Positions 1 to 8,653 of a stretch of 64,000 nucleotides of DNA are shown piece by piece (position 1 is the stretch's first letter; each line of letters begins with the position of its first letter). Below the pieces are notes generated by a model. The model saw nothing but the letters and a program-made list of their open reading frames with translations, searched no databases and was not told the DNA's origin. This DNA is from Fibrobacter sp. UWB16 (lineage in GTDB: Bacteria > Fibrobacterota > Fibrobacteria > Fibrobacterales > Fibrobacteraceae), in assembly GCF_900215325.1 (NCBI RefSeq), contig NZ_OCMS01000002.1, positions 1,031,147-1,095,146 of the forward strand, given 5' to 3'. The translations under genes and the position numbers were made by a program.

Positions 1-110
1 AAGTGTTCTTGCTACCTCAAGATGGTAATTGGGAAACCGCCTATCGTTCCGATAATGGAACATGCTTCTCTACTTACGGTAATAGAGGTTGTCGTAAGAA
101 GAAAAAATAA
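1..110 (+). CDS. 3' end of an unidentified protein (partial)
   Basis: An open frame enters from the left edge and ends at a TAA at 108-110. The last 35 residues have two cysteines, a run of polar and aromatic residues and a lysine-rich end (GCRKKKK). I do not recognise the family. It is followed by a hairpin that separates it from the convergent thi operon. It could be the end of a secreted protein, as lysine- or arginine-rich C-termini occur on several exported proteins in this window, but that is a guess. Confidence 0.5.
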   Translation, partial: VFLLPQDGNWETAYRSDNGTCFSTYGNRGCRKKKK

Positions 111-126
111 TTTGCCAGAAATAACG

Positions 127-154
127 AAACGCCCCGGATTTATCCGAAGCGTTT
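127..154. terminator. bidirectional terminator between the partial gene and thiH
   Basis: Hairpin with AAACGC/GCGTTT outer arms and CGGAT/ATCCG inner arms, flanked by A-rich sequence on the left and TTTT on the right. It lies between two convergent genes and can serve both. Confidence 0.6.
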
Positions 155-207
155 TCTAGTAACTGCGGCAAGAGCACGAACTTAATAGAAACGGTGCCGA
201 AAGCGCA

Positions 208-1470
208 TTACACGTACAAGTAGTCGTTCAGCACGGGCTGCATGCCTTCGCTGCTCATGTCGGCGTACATCTTGTCGATGCTGCGGCCGTCATTGATTTC
301 GAACTGTTCATCGCCACCTTCCCCATCGTCGTGACCACTGTATTTGCTTTCGTGGTCGCCAATGCCGGTCGAGACGCCTGCGGAAATCTTCGTGGCAGCA
401 ATTTTCACAATGCCATTGCGGAATTCCTTGCTTTCGCGGCTCGAAACAGTGATACCCACGAACGGAAGGAAAATGCGGTAGGCGCATAGCACCTGACAAA
501 GTTCCTTTTCGTGAACGTCAAGCGGACTGATTTTTTCGTTGTTCACAATCGGGCGGAGACGCGGGCAGCTGAGGCTCATTTCGGCATGCGGGTACTTCTT
601 TTGCAAGTAGTAAACATGCAGAGCACTTGCGAGTGCATCACGGCGGAAGTCCGAAAGTCCAAGAAGTGCCGAAAATCCGCAGCCGCGCATGCCACCCATG
701 AGGGCGCGTTCCTGAGAATCAAAGCGGTACGGGAATACGCGCTTGTGACCGAGTAAATGAAGTTGTTCGTAACGCTTGCGGTCATACGTTTCCTGGAATA
801 CGGTTACGTAATCGACGCCACATTCATGCAGGTACTTGTATTCGTCGACATTCACCGGGTAGACTTCGACACCCACGAGCTTGAAGTACTTGCGGGCAAG
901 CTTGCAGGCTTCACCGATGTATTCGACACTGCTTTTAGCGCGGCTTTCGCCCGTGAGCAACAAGACTTCTTCCATGCCACTGTCGGCGATGACCTTCATC
1001 TCGTGCTCAATCTGTTCCATGTTCAACTGCATACGCTTAATGTGATTGTAGCAGTTGAAACCGCAATAGACGCAGTAGTTTTCGCAGTAGTTTGCAATAT
1101 AGAGCGGCGTAAAGAGATAGACGTTATTGCCAAAATGGCGGCCCGTCTCAATCTTTGCCTTGGCTGCCATCTGTTCAAGGAACGGAGCAGCCGCAGGAGA
1201 AAGCAAAGCCTTGAAATCTTCAATAGAGCAAGTGTCATGCTGCAAGGCGAATTGAACATCGCGTGCGGTGTACTTGGACGCATCATAGCTTTCAAATGCG
1301 TCAAGAACCTTGTCGCGAATGTCGGATTGAATCACTTCCATTCCCGGCAAGTATTCCATGATGTCCGTACGGACAGACGGATCTGTTTCAATTCTGTGCT
1401 TGCGTTCTAGAGCCGCCGGCGAGAGATTTCCAGAATCAAAAAAGTAATTGTTGTCTTTGCGTTCGGCCAT
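208..1470 (-). CDS. thiH: 2-iminoacetate synthase ThiH (radical SAM)
   Basis: ThiH cleaves tyrosine by radical SAM chemistry to give dehydroglycine (2-iminoacetate), the glycine-derived part of the thiamin thiazole ring. The 420-residue length is slightly above the usual 370-380. The cluster-binding motif CENYCVYC (CxxxCxxC) is visible near residue 133, in the context YIANYCENYCVYCGF typical of the family. The gene is last in the operon thiS-thiF-thiG-thiH; its ATG begins one base after the thiG stop, so translation is probably coupled. The tyrosine-dependent ThiH route, rather than glycine oxidase ThiO, fits an anaerobe. Control would come from the TPP riboswitch ahead of thiS. Confidence 0.95.
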   Translation of the reverse strand: MAERKDNNYFFDSGNLSPAALERKHRIETDPSVRTDIMEYLPGMEVIQSDIRDKVLDAFESYDASKYTARDVQFALQHDTCSIEDFKALLSPAAAPFLEQMAAKAKIETGRHFGNNVYLFTPLYIANYCENYCVYCGFNCYNHIKRMQLNMEQIEHEMKVIADSGMEEVLLLTGESRAKSSVEYIGEACKLARKYFKLVGVEVYPVNVDEYKYLHECGVDYVTVFQETYDRKRYEQLHLLGHKRVFPYRFDSQERALMGGMRGCGFSALLGLSDFRRDALASALHVYYLQKKYPHAEMSLSCPRLRPIVNNEKISPLDVHEKELCQVLCAYRIFLPFVGITVSSRESKEFRNGIVKIAATKISAGVSTGIGDHESKYSGHDDGEGGDEQFEINDGRSIDKMYADMSSEGMQPVLNDYLYV

Positions 1471-1471
1471 T

Positions 1472-2242
1472 TTAATCCCTCAAGAATCCTGTAAGCGGAT
1501 CAGAGGCAGATGCCCCACGAGAAAGCACACGGCCAAGCCCGGCGAGATAAGCCTTGCGGCCTGCTTCAATAGCAAGTTTGAATGCAGAAGCCATCTGCGT
1601 AATGTCGCCCGCTGTTGCAAGAGCGGTGTTAGCCATAATGGCGGCTGCGCCCATTTCCATGGCAGCACAAGCTTCGGACGGTTTGCCAATACCCGCATCC
1701 ACGATAATCGGGAGTTCGATTTCGTCAATCAAAATCTGGATAAAGTCTCTCGTGCAAAGACCCTTGTTTGAACCAATCGGCGATGCAAGAGGCATCACGG
1801 CAGCTGCACCGGCATTCACGAGGTCGCGAGCCACATTCAAATCCGGGTACATGTACGGCATCACCACAAAGCCTTCCTTTGCAAGCGTTTCGGTAGCTTT
1901 GATGGTTTCGGCATTGTCCGGGAGCAAGTACTTGGTATCGCGCATGATTTCAATCTTCACGAAGTCGCCGCAACCGAGTTCACGGGAAAGTCTTGCAATG
2001 CGCACAGCTTCTTCGGCATTGCGAGCGCCCGACGTATTCGGCAAAAGCGTAACATTTTTCGGAATGTAGTCAAGGATGTTTTCGTGTTCCTTCGTGTTTG
2101 CACGGCGAACGGCAAGCGTTACAATTTGAGCGCCTGCATCCTTGACCGCAGCTTCAATGAGCTTGAGGGAATACTTTCCAGAACCGAGAATAAAACGAGA
2201 ATCAAATTCATGACCGCCAATAACAAGTTTGTCAGAATTCAT
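1472..2242 (-). CDS. thiG: thiazole synthase ThiG
   Basis: ThiG joins deoxyxylulose phosphate, dehydroglycine and sulfur from ThiS thiocarboxylate to make the thiazole phosphate. The protein shows the family's TIM-barrel pattern: FILGSGKY near the N-terminus, [14 protein letters not shown], and [12 protein letters not shown] toward the C-terminal half. Two ATGs lie six bases apart. The ribosome site AAGGA ends one base before the first and seven before the second, so I take the second (MNSDK) as the start; the longer form would begin at 2248. It lies about 16 bases after thiF and one base before thiH. Confidence 0.95.
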   Translation of the reverse strand: MNSDKLVIGGHEFDSRFILGSGKYSLKLIEAAVKDAGAQIVTLAVRRANTKEHENILDYIPKNVTLLPNTSGARNAEEAVRIARLSRELGCGDFVKIEIMRDTKYLLPDNAETIKATETLAKEGFVVMPYMYPDLNVARDLVNAGAAAVMPLASPIGSNKGLCTRDFIQILIDEIELPIIVDAGIGKPSEACAAMEMGAAAIMANTALATAGDITQMASAFKLAIEAGRKAYLAGLGRVLSRGASASDPLTGFLRD

Positions 2243-2258
2243 TTGCATGTCCTTTATG

Positions 2259-2906
2259 TTAAACTTCTAGACCGGCAATAATCCGGATAATCGTGAGCGC
2301 CTCATGCGCTGCGCAAATCTGCACGCGTGGAGCTAGGAGCGCAAGTCCTTGAGTCACGTCGCTCTTGCCATCGCCACAGAGGTAAAAATGTTTTGAAATC
2401 TTACGTGTCTTGATGGAATTCGCATCGTCCGTGCCTGCCATTCCAGAGGCGGCAACGAGATATTTTTGCGGATACTTTTCAAGCACAGCGTTTACAAGCA
2501 TCGACTTTGTTTCGGGATTATCAAATGCTTCGCATACAACATCGGCGTTAGTCACGAACTTGTCGATGTTTTCTTCCGTGATTTTTTCGTCGTATGCTTC
2601 AAACTCTGTGTACGGTGCTATTTCTTTCAAATTTTCGACGAGCGCAAACGCTTTAGGCTCTCCAACCTGAGATGCCTTGTACTGCTGGCGTTGCAAGTTC
2701 GTCACGTCAATACGGTCAAAATCCACGAGAATGAGCTTCTTGATGCCTGCGCGAGCGAGATTGATGGCGACGTTAGAGCCTAGTCCACCAACGCCACAAA
2801 TTGCAACTGTGGTCTGTTCAAGTTTCTGAACGATTTGTTCGCCCTGCTTTTGTACGAGTGCGCGTCGGAACTCTTCCCTGCTCGGGATTTTATTGCAGGT
2901 CATCAC
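2259..2906 (-). CDS. thiF: ThiS adenylyltransferase ThiF (short form)
   Basis: E1-like enzyme that adenylates the C-terminus of ThiS so it can accept sulfur. The nucleotide-binding motif [10 protein letters not shown] is near residue 37, followed by [15 protein letters not shown], a classic ThiF/MoeB signature. At 215 residues it is the short ThiF type and lacks the paired CxxC zinc motifs of E. coli ThiF. Its ATG overlaps the thiS stop (TGATG), which implies translational coupling with its substrate. Confidence 0.93.
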   Translation of the reverse strand: MMTCNKIPSREEFRRALVQKQGEQIVQKLEQTTVAICGVGGLGSNVAINLARAGIKKLILVDFDRIDVTNLQRQQYKASQVGEPKAFALVENLKEIAPYTEFEAYDEKITEENIDKFVTNADVVCEAFDNPETKSMLVNAVLEKYPQKYLVAASGMAGTDDANSIKTRKISKHFYLCGDGKSDVTQGLALLAPRVQICAAHEALTIIRIIAGLEV

Positions 2907-3109
2907 CCGCCTCCAACAAAGTTCACAACTTCGACGACATCCCCCGCTTCGAGGACGACCTCAGCATACTTTGATTTGGGGACGATTTCCAAATTGCGCT
3001 CAACGGCGATGCGTTTTGTATCGTAATTTGCGGACGCCAAATATTCGGCAATGGTCATGCCTGCTGCCGCGACGTTTTCACCGTTGATTTTGACTGGATT
3101 TGAGTTCAA
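2903..3109 (-). CDS. thiS: sulfur carrier protein ThiS
   Basis: Small ubiquitin-like carrier of 68 residues that delivers sulfur as a C-terminal thiocarboxylate. It ends VVNFVGGG; the family ends in GG, so here there is one extra glycine or the terminus is GGG. The ILVNG-like start (VKINGENV) and the EVVLEAGDVVEVV segment fit the family. The start codon is TTG at 3107-3109; no in-frame ATG exists further upstream. The Shine-Dalgarno GGGAGG is the 3' edge of the TPP riboswitch, so ligand binding should directly affect ribosome access. Confidence 0.9.
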   Translation of the reverse strand: MNSNPVKINGENVAAAGMTIAEYLASANYDTKRIAVERNLEIVPKSKYAEVVLEAGDVVEVVNFVGGG

Positions 3110-3111
3110 TG

Positions 3112-3196
3112 GAACCTCCCTACGTTGGCATTATCCAAATCAGGTTCGGTCGAAGTTTTCAACTTCCTCTCAGCCCGTTTTACGAGCTCCCGTAAG
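3112..3196 (-). promoter_or_regulatory. TPP (THI-box) riboswitch
   Basis: Read on the minus strand, the leader of thiS contains the conserved THI-box blocks GGGCTGAGAGG and CGAACCTGATTTGGATAATG followed by CCAACGTAGGGA. The P3 stem GCTCGT/ACGGGC encloses AAAA, and a variable stem GAAGTT/AACTTC lies between the conserved blocks. The 3' end (TAGGGAGG) doubles as the ribosome-binding site of thiS, so control is most likely translational. No terminator hairpin lies between the aptamer and the start codon. Confidence 0.93.
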
Positions 3197-3268
3197 CGCC
3201 ATAAAATTAACTATTGGAGATGTATTTGGCAACTAACTTGGGGCTTTGCCACGCTTTTTCTAAAAGCA

Positions 3269-3295
3269 AAAATGCCCCGCAGTGCGGAGCATTTT
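3269..3295. terminator. terminator between the lysine-rich ORF and the thi leader
   Basis: Near-perfect hairpin AATGCCCCGC / GCGGAGCATT with one mismatch, flanked by A and T runs on both sides. It ends the minus-strand gene at 3318-3626 and sits just upstream of the TPP leader. Confidence 0.75.
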
Positions 3296-3317
3296 CAAAA
3301 GATTTTGAGAAGTAAGA

Positions 3318-3626
3318 TTACTTATCCTTAGCAAATTTCTTAGAGGCGGCCTTGACCTTCGGATCGTTCTGAGCGTCCTTGATCTTCTGCTTGATACCAT
3401 CTTCGATGGACTTCTTGAGCTTTGCGGCAAGGTTGGGGAAACGATCTTCCAGGGAATCACTAAAGACAGCCGGCTTCTTTGCAGCAGCAGGAGCACCACC
3501 CTTGCGCTTGCCGTTGAACGGGCGCTTTTTCTTGGACGGAGCCTTCTTTACTTGAGATTTTTCTTGGGATTTTGTTTCCTGAGGCTTAACTTCTTCTGTG
3601 GATTTGACTTCTGCTTCTTCTGCCAT
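3318..3626 (-). CDS. small lysine/alanine-rich protein, unknown
   Basis: 102 residues, strongly basic. The first 30 residues are rich in E, K and Q; residues 28-50 are a KKAPSKKKRP/GKRKGG stretch that resembles histone-like or nucleic-acid-binding tails; the C-terminal half (EDRFPNLAAKLKKSIEDG) looks helical and amphipathic. A ribosome site (AGAGGTATAT) precedes the ATG. I do not recognise the family. Binding to DNA, RNA or ribosomes is a guess from composition alone. It is a single gene with its own terminator. Confidence 0.7.
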   Translation of the reverse strand: MAEEAEVKSTEEVKPQETKSQEKSQVKKAPSKKKRPFNGKRKGGAPAAAKKPAVFSDSLEDRFPNLAAKLKKSIEDGIKQKIKDAQNDPKVKAASKKFAKDK

Positions 3627-3707
3627 ATATATACCTCTTGGAAAATTGTTTAAGTTGACGGGCGCAAAGATAGTAAAAAACTATGAAATTGCAAGTGAAC
3701 ACGCTAT

Positions 3708-3799
3708 GGTCCTTAGTTATTAGTCAGTAGTCGTTAGCCAAATTGCCGTACCTTTTGAGGCATCATCAACTATTGACCAATGACTATTGACTAGGTTCT
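3708..3799. repeat. imperfect inverted repeat made of TAGTCATT-like heptads
   Basis: The left arm (3713-3739, TTAGTTATTAGTCAGTAG...) and the right arm (3770-3796, ...GACTATTGACTAGG) are imperfect reverse complements. Each arm is itself built from repeats of a unit close to TAGTCAAT. It sits at the 3' end of mnmG, overlapping its last codons, and may act as its terminator or be a dispersed repeat. Confidence 0.55.
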
Positions 3800-5692
3800 A
3801 GATTCAATCCAATGCGCGAGGACTGTGATGTCGGCGGGGCGCACACCAGGCACGCGGCTAGCTTGCCCAAGCGTTAGCGGTTTGTGGGCGTTGAGGCGCT
3901 GGCGGCTTTCGATGCTGATGGCCGTAATGGACATGTAATCGAAGTCCGGCGAGAGCTTGACCTTTTCCATCTTCTTCTGGTCGTCAATTTCGCGTTCCTG
4001 GCGATCGAAGAAACCGGCATAGAGTTCTTCGGCGTACATGTACCACTGGTCACGGCGCGTGATTTTTGCATCCGGTGCAGCCACCTTGAAGAAGGTTTCG
4101 GGGTCGATTCCCGGACGGCGGAGCACGTTGATCCAGCGGGTACGTTCGGAGGCGAGAGCCTGACCGCCCGCTTCAAGAATCGTATTTGCTTCTTCCGGCG
4201 TTGCAGATGTTTCCGTAAATTGCGTCTTGAGACTTGCCATGAGGTCGCGGCGGCGAGTCCAGTCTTCCCAATCGCGGTCGCTGATCATTCCAATCTTGCG
4301 GGCTTTTTCCTTGAGGCGCATTTCGGCATTGTCGCTGCGGAGGAACAGACGGTATTCCGCACGGCTCGTAAACATGCGATACGGTTCATCGAGCAAAATG
4401 TTCACGAGGTCATCGACCATCACGCCGAGATAGCTTTCGGAGCGCCCGAGAATGAACGGTTCCTCGCCCTTGACCTTGAGTGCAGCGTTGATACCAGCCA
4501 TAAGGCCCTGACCGGCGGCTTCTTCGTAACCGCTTGTGCCGCAGACCTGACCTGCAAAATAGAGTCCAGGAACATTCTTGCATTCGAACGTCGGGTAAAG
4601 TTGCGTGGCATCAACGGAATCGTATTCCACAGCGTAACCGATTTGGAGCACTTTCGCGCGGGTAAGGCCCGGAATCGTGTGGATGGCAGCAAGCTGGATG
4701 TCTGCCGGCAAGCTCGAACTGAAACCGTTGATGTACACACGTCCGATGTCAGCCTGTTCCGGTTCGAGGAACAGCTGGTGCCCGTCGCGGTCGCCGAAAC
4801 GGTTGATTTTATCTTCGATACTCGGGCAGTAGCGCGGGCCCTTGCCGTGGATACGGCCGCTGAACATCGGGCTATCCTTAAAGCCACTGCGCAGAATATC
4901 ATGCGTCTTGATGTTTGTGCGCGTAATCCAGCAGACGCAATCGTTGCGTATAAACTTGTTAATTTGGTCACCCCAGAACTTGTCGGGAGTTGCACCGTCA
5001 AAATGGCGGTCGCTCATCGGCCACGGGTGCTCGTCGCCGTGCTGCACGTCGCATTCGTTAAAGTCGATAGAATCTGGATCCAAACGGCTTGGCGTACCTG
5101 TTTTAAGGCGGCGCAAGCGGATGCCGTTTTTCGCAAGGCATTCCGAAAGTTTGTCTGCACTCGGTTCTCCCACTCGCCCACCGATGCTCGTTTCAAGCCC
5201 GGTGAACATCTTGGAGGCAAGGAACGTTCCGCTCGTCACCACAATCGCACGAGTGATATAGCGGTCGCCGTTTAAAAGCGTGAGTTCCAAGCGGCCGTCG
5301 TTCATGCGTTCAAACGATGCAAGTTCGCCTTGAATCAGCGTGAGTCCCGGCAAGCTTTCCATTGTCTCGCGGGCAACTTCGCTGTAATACTTCATATCGC
5401 ATTGCGCACGCGGTCCCCAGACAGCGGGGCCCTTGCTCATGTTGAGCATGCGGAACTGGATGCCCGCCTTGTCAGTCAAAAGCCCCATGAGACCACCGAG
5501 AGCATCGATATCGCGAACAATTTGACCTTTAGCAACGCCACCCACAGCAGGGTTGCACGACATTCTACCAATTGCGTTCAAATCCATCGTGAGCATGGCG
5601 GTTTTGACACCAATCTTCCATGCGGCATGCGTGGCTTCAATACCGGCGTGACCGCCACCGACGACGACAACATCAAATTCTGCGATAATCAT
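3791..5692 (-). CDS. mnmG: tRNA uridine 34 carboxymethylaminomethyl synthase subunit MnmG (GidA)
   Basis: FAD enzyme that works with MnmE to make the cmnm5U34 modification in the wobble position of several tRNAs. The FAD-binding GGGHAGIEA motif is at residues 12-20, followed by NPAVGGVAKGQIVRDIDALGG, an MnmG hallmark; the C-terminal helical domain ends with ...RVPGVRPADI. The 633-residue length is standard. No clear Shine-Dalgarno precedes the ATG. It is monocistronic here; mnmE is not in the window. Confidence 0.97.
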   Translation of the reverse strand: MIIAEFDVVVVGGGHAGIEATHAAWKIGVKTAMLTMDLNAIGRMSCNPAVGGVAKGQIVRDIDALGGLMGLLTDKAGIQFRMLNMSKGPAVWGPRAQCDMKYYSEVARETMESLPGLTLIQGELASFERMNDGRLELTLLNGDRYITRAIVVTSGTFLASKMFTGLETSIGGRVGEPSADKLSECLAKNGIRLRRLKTGTPSRLDPDSIDFNECDVQHGDEHPWPMSDRHFDGATPDKFWGDQINKFIRNDCVCWITRTNIKTHDILRSGFKDSPMFSGRIHGKGPRYCPSIEDKINRFGDRDGHQLFLEPEQADIGRVYINGFSSSLPADIQLAAIHTIPGLTRAKVLQIGYAVEYDSVDATQLYPTFECKNVPGLYFAGQVCGTSGYEEAAGQGLMAGINAALKVKGEEPFILGRSESYLGVMVDDLVNILLDEPYRMFTSRAEYRLFLRSDNAEMRLKEKARKIGMISDRDWEDWTRRRDLMASLKTQFTETSATPEEANTILEAGGQALASERTRWINVLRRPGIDPETFFKVAAPDAKITRRDQWYMYAEELYAGFFDRQEREIDDQKKMEKVKLSPDFDYMSITAISIESRQRLNAHKPLTLGQASRVPGVRPADITVLAHWIESRT

Positions 5693-5743
5693 GCGCCAAA
5701 TTTAAAAAATATGAATCAATACGGCTATAGAAAAAACGCACTA

Positions 5744-5781
5744 CAAAAAAGAACACATCCCGCGTTTACGAGATGCGTTTT
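5744..5781 (-). terminator. terminator after the FKBP_N/thioredoxin lipoprotein gene
   Basis: On the minus strand an AACGCATC / GATGTGTT hairpin (one mismatch) is followed by TTCTTTTTTG. It lies downstream of the gene at 5954-7270. Confidence 0.6.
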
Positions 5782-5797
5782 AACAAGACTGTGTAAG

Positions 5798-5826
5798 GGG
5801 ATTCCCGCTCGGAGGCGGGAATGACA
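5798..5826. repeat. family B palindromic repeat
   Basis: GATTCCCGC...GCGGGAATGACA hairpin unit. The same consensus recurs in many intergenic regions of the window. Confidence 0.8.
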
Positions 5827-5859
5827 AGTGTCGAGCGAGCCAAGCACAGAAAGTTCAGA

Positions 5860-5935
5860 GGATTCCCGCTTACTTCGACTGCGAACACTTCGACATTGCT
5901 CAGTACAGGCAGCACAGGCTCAGGCGGGAATGACT
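5860..5935. repeat. family B palindromic repeat, long-loop copy
   Basis: Begins GATTCCCGC and ends GGCGGGAATGAC as in family B, but the loop is about 50 bases and includes CAGGCTCAGG, close to the repeat core found inside bioW. Confidence 0.75.
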
Positions 5936-5953
5936 GAATGCCGAGACCAAAGA

Positions 5954-7270
5954 TTACTTCTTGGCCTTTGCCTTAGCGTCTTTCTTTACTTCCTGCTTCG
6001 GTTCGACCTTTGCAGAATCAGCAGCCGGCTTCTTGACTTCGATCTTCCATTCGACGTTCTTGCCTTGGAGAAGTTCAGCAATTTCCTTCTTCAAGTCATC
6101 CTTTTCGCGTTCGAATGCAGCGTACTGCTTGTACGAGCCATCCGGGTTCACGAGATAGACCTTTGGAACGTAGCCATCGCTATAAAGTTCACCGAACTGG
6201 CGGGATTCATCCCACATAACGCTGATCGTTTCGTCAAACTTGGCATCGTCGATAAAGCGACGAATACCCGGCTTATTGTTTCCACCGCTAGCGATAGCAA
6301 CTGTGGTAAGACCCTTCGGAGCAAATTCCTTTGCAATTTCGAGAATCTGCGGAGCGGCGTGTGCGCAGTGACCACAAGTAGCGGAGAAGTAGAACATGAG
6401 GAGCGGCTTACCTGCATAAGCACTCAAGTCTTCGCCCTTGACCGTAACGCCAGAAGCCTTCACCTTGAAATTCATCTTGGCCGGCATACCATTGGCAAGC
6501 GTGTCACCACGGAGAGATGCGACTTCTGCTTTGAGCTTTTCTTCTTCTTCCTGCTGCTTCTTATTCATTTCTTCACGGATTGTCTTCAATTTTTCTGTAA
6601 AGCGATCACCCACAGCCTTAAGAGAATCATCCGAGAGAACCAACGTTACCGTCGAATCACGATGCTTCTTGCCAGCATCGCGAAGACCGAGAACAAAATA
6701 TTCCGCATCAAATTGAGTCTGGAACTGGCGGCCAATGCTAAAGAACTGGTTACCGAACTGAGCACCGACAACATAGGAGAACTTCTGCTGTTCAGAAGCA
6801 TTTGCCTGGAGCATGACCTTTTCGTTCTTGACTGCCGGAGCGGCTTCAACCGGCAAAGCCTTGCGGAGAGAATCCACATAAGCACGGATTTGCTCGTCGT
6901 TCATACCCTTAACAACAGCGGTATCCGGCTGGGTTTTGAAATAACGTTCACGCATAGATTGCTGAACACGTCTGCTAACAGCAGCAATGGAATCCTGCGG
7001 AAGCTGGAGCTTAGCCGTAGAATCGTTCAAGTTTGCCAAAGCATCGCGGAAACCCTGAACCGTAACATCTTCATCAATGCCATGACCCGTCTGCCACGGA
7101 AGATTCGTAAAATTCTGAAGACCGAACTGAGCACCAAGCATGTAGGCAAACTTTTCGTCATCTGTAGAGTTCGGCGTAACAGCAGCAACCTTAGCAATCG
7201 GTTTCTGGGCTTCACCGCATGCAACCAAAGCAAGAGCGGCTGCACCAAGAGCAATCTTTTTCAGTTTCAT
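5954..7270 (-). CDS. lipoprotein with two FKBP_N-like segments and a TlpA-type thioredoxin domain
   Basis: Exported lipoprotein: signal peptide with lipobox LVAC (Cys18). Residues about 35-130 and 155-235 each look like the helical N-terminal domain of FkpA/Mip-type prolyl isomerases (FAYMLGAQFG and FSYVVGAQFG repeat the same motif), but no FKBP catalytic domain follows. A charged helix (EEEEKLKAE) leads to a thioredoxin-like domain at about 265-400 with the redox motif CGHC at 299-302 and a cis-proline context YVPKVYLV. The tail is Lys/Ala-rich. It probably acts as a periplasmic thiol-disulfide reductant or isomerase that dimerises through the FKBP_N arms; that is inference. Single gene with a terminator downstream. 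Confidence 0.8.
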   Translation of the reverse strand: MKLKKIALGAAALALVACGEAQKPIAKVAAVTPNSTDDEKFAYMLGAQFGLQNFTNLPWQTGHGIDEDVTVQGFRDALANLNDSTAKLQLPQDSIAAVSRRVQQSMRERYFKTQPDTAVVKGMNDEQIRAYVDSLRKALPVEAAPAVKNEKVMLQANASEQQKFSYVVGAQFGNQFFSIGRQFQTQFDAEYFVLGLRDAGKKHRDSTVTLVLSDDSLKAVGDRFTEKLKTIREEMNKKQQEEEEKLKAEVASLRGDTLANGMPAKMNFKVKASGVTVKGEDLSAYAGKPLLMFYFSATCGHCAHAAPQILEIAKEFAPKGLTTVAIASGGNNKPGIRRFIDDAKFDETISVMWDESRQFGELYSDGYVPKVYLVNPDGSYKQYAAFEREKDDLKKEIAELLQGKNVEWKIEVKKPAADSAKVEPKQEVKKDAKAKAKK

Positions 7271-7344
7271 TTTTTTAGACTCCTAAGTCAAAAAATCTTT
7301 AGGAATGCACCCATTCCTATTATCGCGCTTTAATATACATATTT

Positions 7345-8463
7345 TTAGCGTAGGGAATCACGGACAAAACCTTTTTTAGGCATTCCTTCAAGCACTTTAA
7401 ATGAAGTCGAACCGATAACAGCCCCATCTTTATATGCTGTTTCTACACGATAATCCCCTGTTGGGATATTTTTCTTTTTGGAATAGCTGCGATACCCAGC
7501 ATCTCGCCCTCCACGAATGACCATTCGACTCGACGAAATCTTATCCGTCAACTTAAATTTTCCCGTAGAAGGTTCTTTGTAGTACCATCGGAATTCAACA
7601 GGGGCCTTGAGCTCTGCCGGGCCATAGACCGACGACATAAAATAAATTTCGTCCCCTTCATCTTTATGGATAGTCGCCTGACTAAAGCCATTCCGTTGCC
7701 AAAAATTGAGCCGATCAGCATCACACGAGTATGTTTCGTTATCAAAGTTCTTGCAGACAATTTGCTGTTTCAGAACTAGCGGAACAGGCGGAATCCAATT
7801 GACGATATAGGCAATAGAAAGCAAGACGCTTATAGCGACAGGAGCAATCAAGACTCGCTTATGGCGTTCCGATTTAAACCAAAGTAAATAACAGATTGCA
7901 GCAGAAACAAACGTACTTAAAAAGAACCAGAAAGCCCCCATCCCATGAACCAAATGCGGAATTAAAAAATTAAAGAACATCGTTCCAAGCAGGCAAAAGA
8001 ACGCAAGGCTTACGCCAAATTTTTCATATTTCTTTTTCAAGAATTCATTTCCAACTAGGAGCGCAACTAGGATTAATACGATGATAAACGCTGCAATAGA
8101 ACCGGAGCTTTTGAAATAGCAAATGACAAGCGCACTATAAAGGTTACCAAAGCAAAATTGCACAGCCCAGGTCAATCGATCAATCCAAGACGAATCCCAT
8201 TCGTGATTCAAGACTCTGCTAAAAAAAGATGATTCTACATCAATTTGATTTTCATCTTTGACAACACTTTTTGAGGCAATAAAAAATATCGAAACTAAAG
8301 CAAGCAAATAATAGAACGACAAGAAAATCAAATCGCTCCCATAGACCTTACTCCCGATAGTCATCGAGTCCCAGCTAAATCCACCCAAAAATGCTACAGC
8401 CGGGATAAACTTTTCAAGTTTTTGAACTGCGGCTTTTTCCCGCAATCTGTCTAAAAATTCCAT
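7345..8463 (-). CDS. membrane protein with C-terminal DUF2914 domain
   Basis: 372 residues. The first two thirds hold about six to seven hydrophobic segments (from VAFLGGFSWDSM through VLLSIAYIVNWIPPVPLVL). The last 130 residues form a soluble domain with FRWYYKEP, SRMVIRGGRDAGYRSYS and GDYRVETAYKDG, which matches the DUF2914 pattern as I remember it. The role of that family is not established. Divergently transcribed from proS with a 190-base gap. Confidence 0.7.
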   Translation of the reverse strand: MEFLDRLREKAAVQKLEKFIPAVAFLGGFSWDSMTIGSKVYGSDLIFLSFYYLLALVSIFFIASKSVVKDENQIDVESSFFSRVLNHEWDSSWIDRLTWAVQFCFGNLYSALVICYFKSSGSIAAFIIVLILVALLVGNEFLKKKYEKFGVSLAFFCLLGTMFFNFLIPHLVHGMGAFWFFLSTFVSAAICYLLWFKSERHKRVLIAPVAISVLLSIAYIVNWIPPVPLVLKQQIVCKNFDNETYSCDADRLNFWQRNGFSQATIHKDEGDEIYFMSSVYGPAELKAPVEFRWYYKEPSTGKFKLTDKISSSRMVIRGGRDAGYRSYSKKKNIPTGDYRVETAYKDGAVIGSTSFKVLEGMPKKGFVRDSLR

Positions 8464-8501
8464 GATAGCAAAATAAAAAAAATCCCATAAAGATTAATAA
8501 T

Positions 8502-8580
8502 CTTTCGTCTCTCGCCTTTGCACATTCACTTCGTTCATGTGCCAAACGCTAGCCTCGGCCATAACAATACAAGTATTGTT
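8502..8580. repeat. inverted-repeat motifs upstream of proS
   Basis: CTTTCGTCTCTCG at 8502-8514 is the exact reverse complement of a 13-mer at 10382-10394, so the pair brackets proS. Within the same gap AACAATAC-AA-GTATTGTT (8563-8580) is a perfect 8-bp-arm palindrome that could be a protein-binding site or a small hairpin in the proS leader. Confidence 0.5.
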
Positions 8581-8653
8581 TCGGCACTCGACTTACGCAT
8601 TTGTCGTCTATTTTCTACATTTACGCCGTAAAAAATTTTAAAAGGCAAAAACA

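Noticed and set aside
3884..5275. 463-codon open frame antisense to mnmG
   Set aside because: No family features, and it lies entirely inside a conserved gene.
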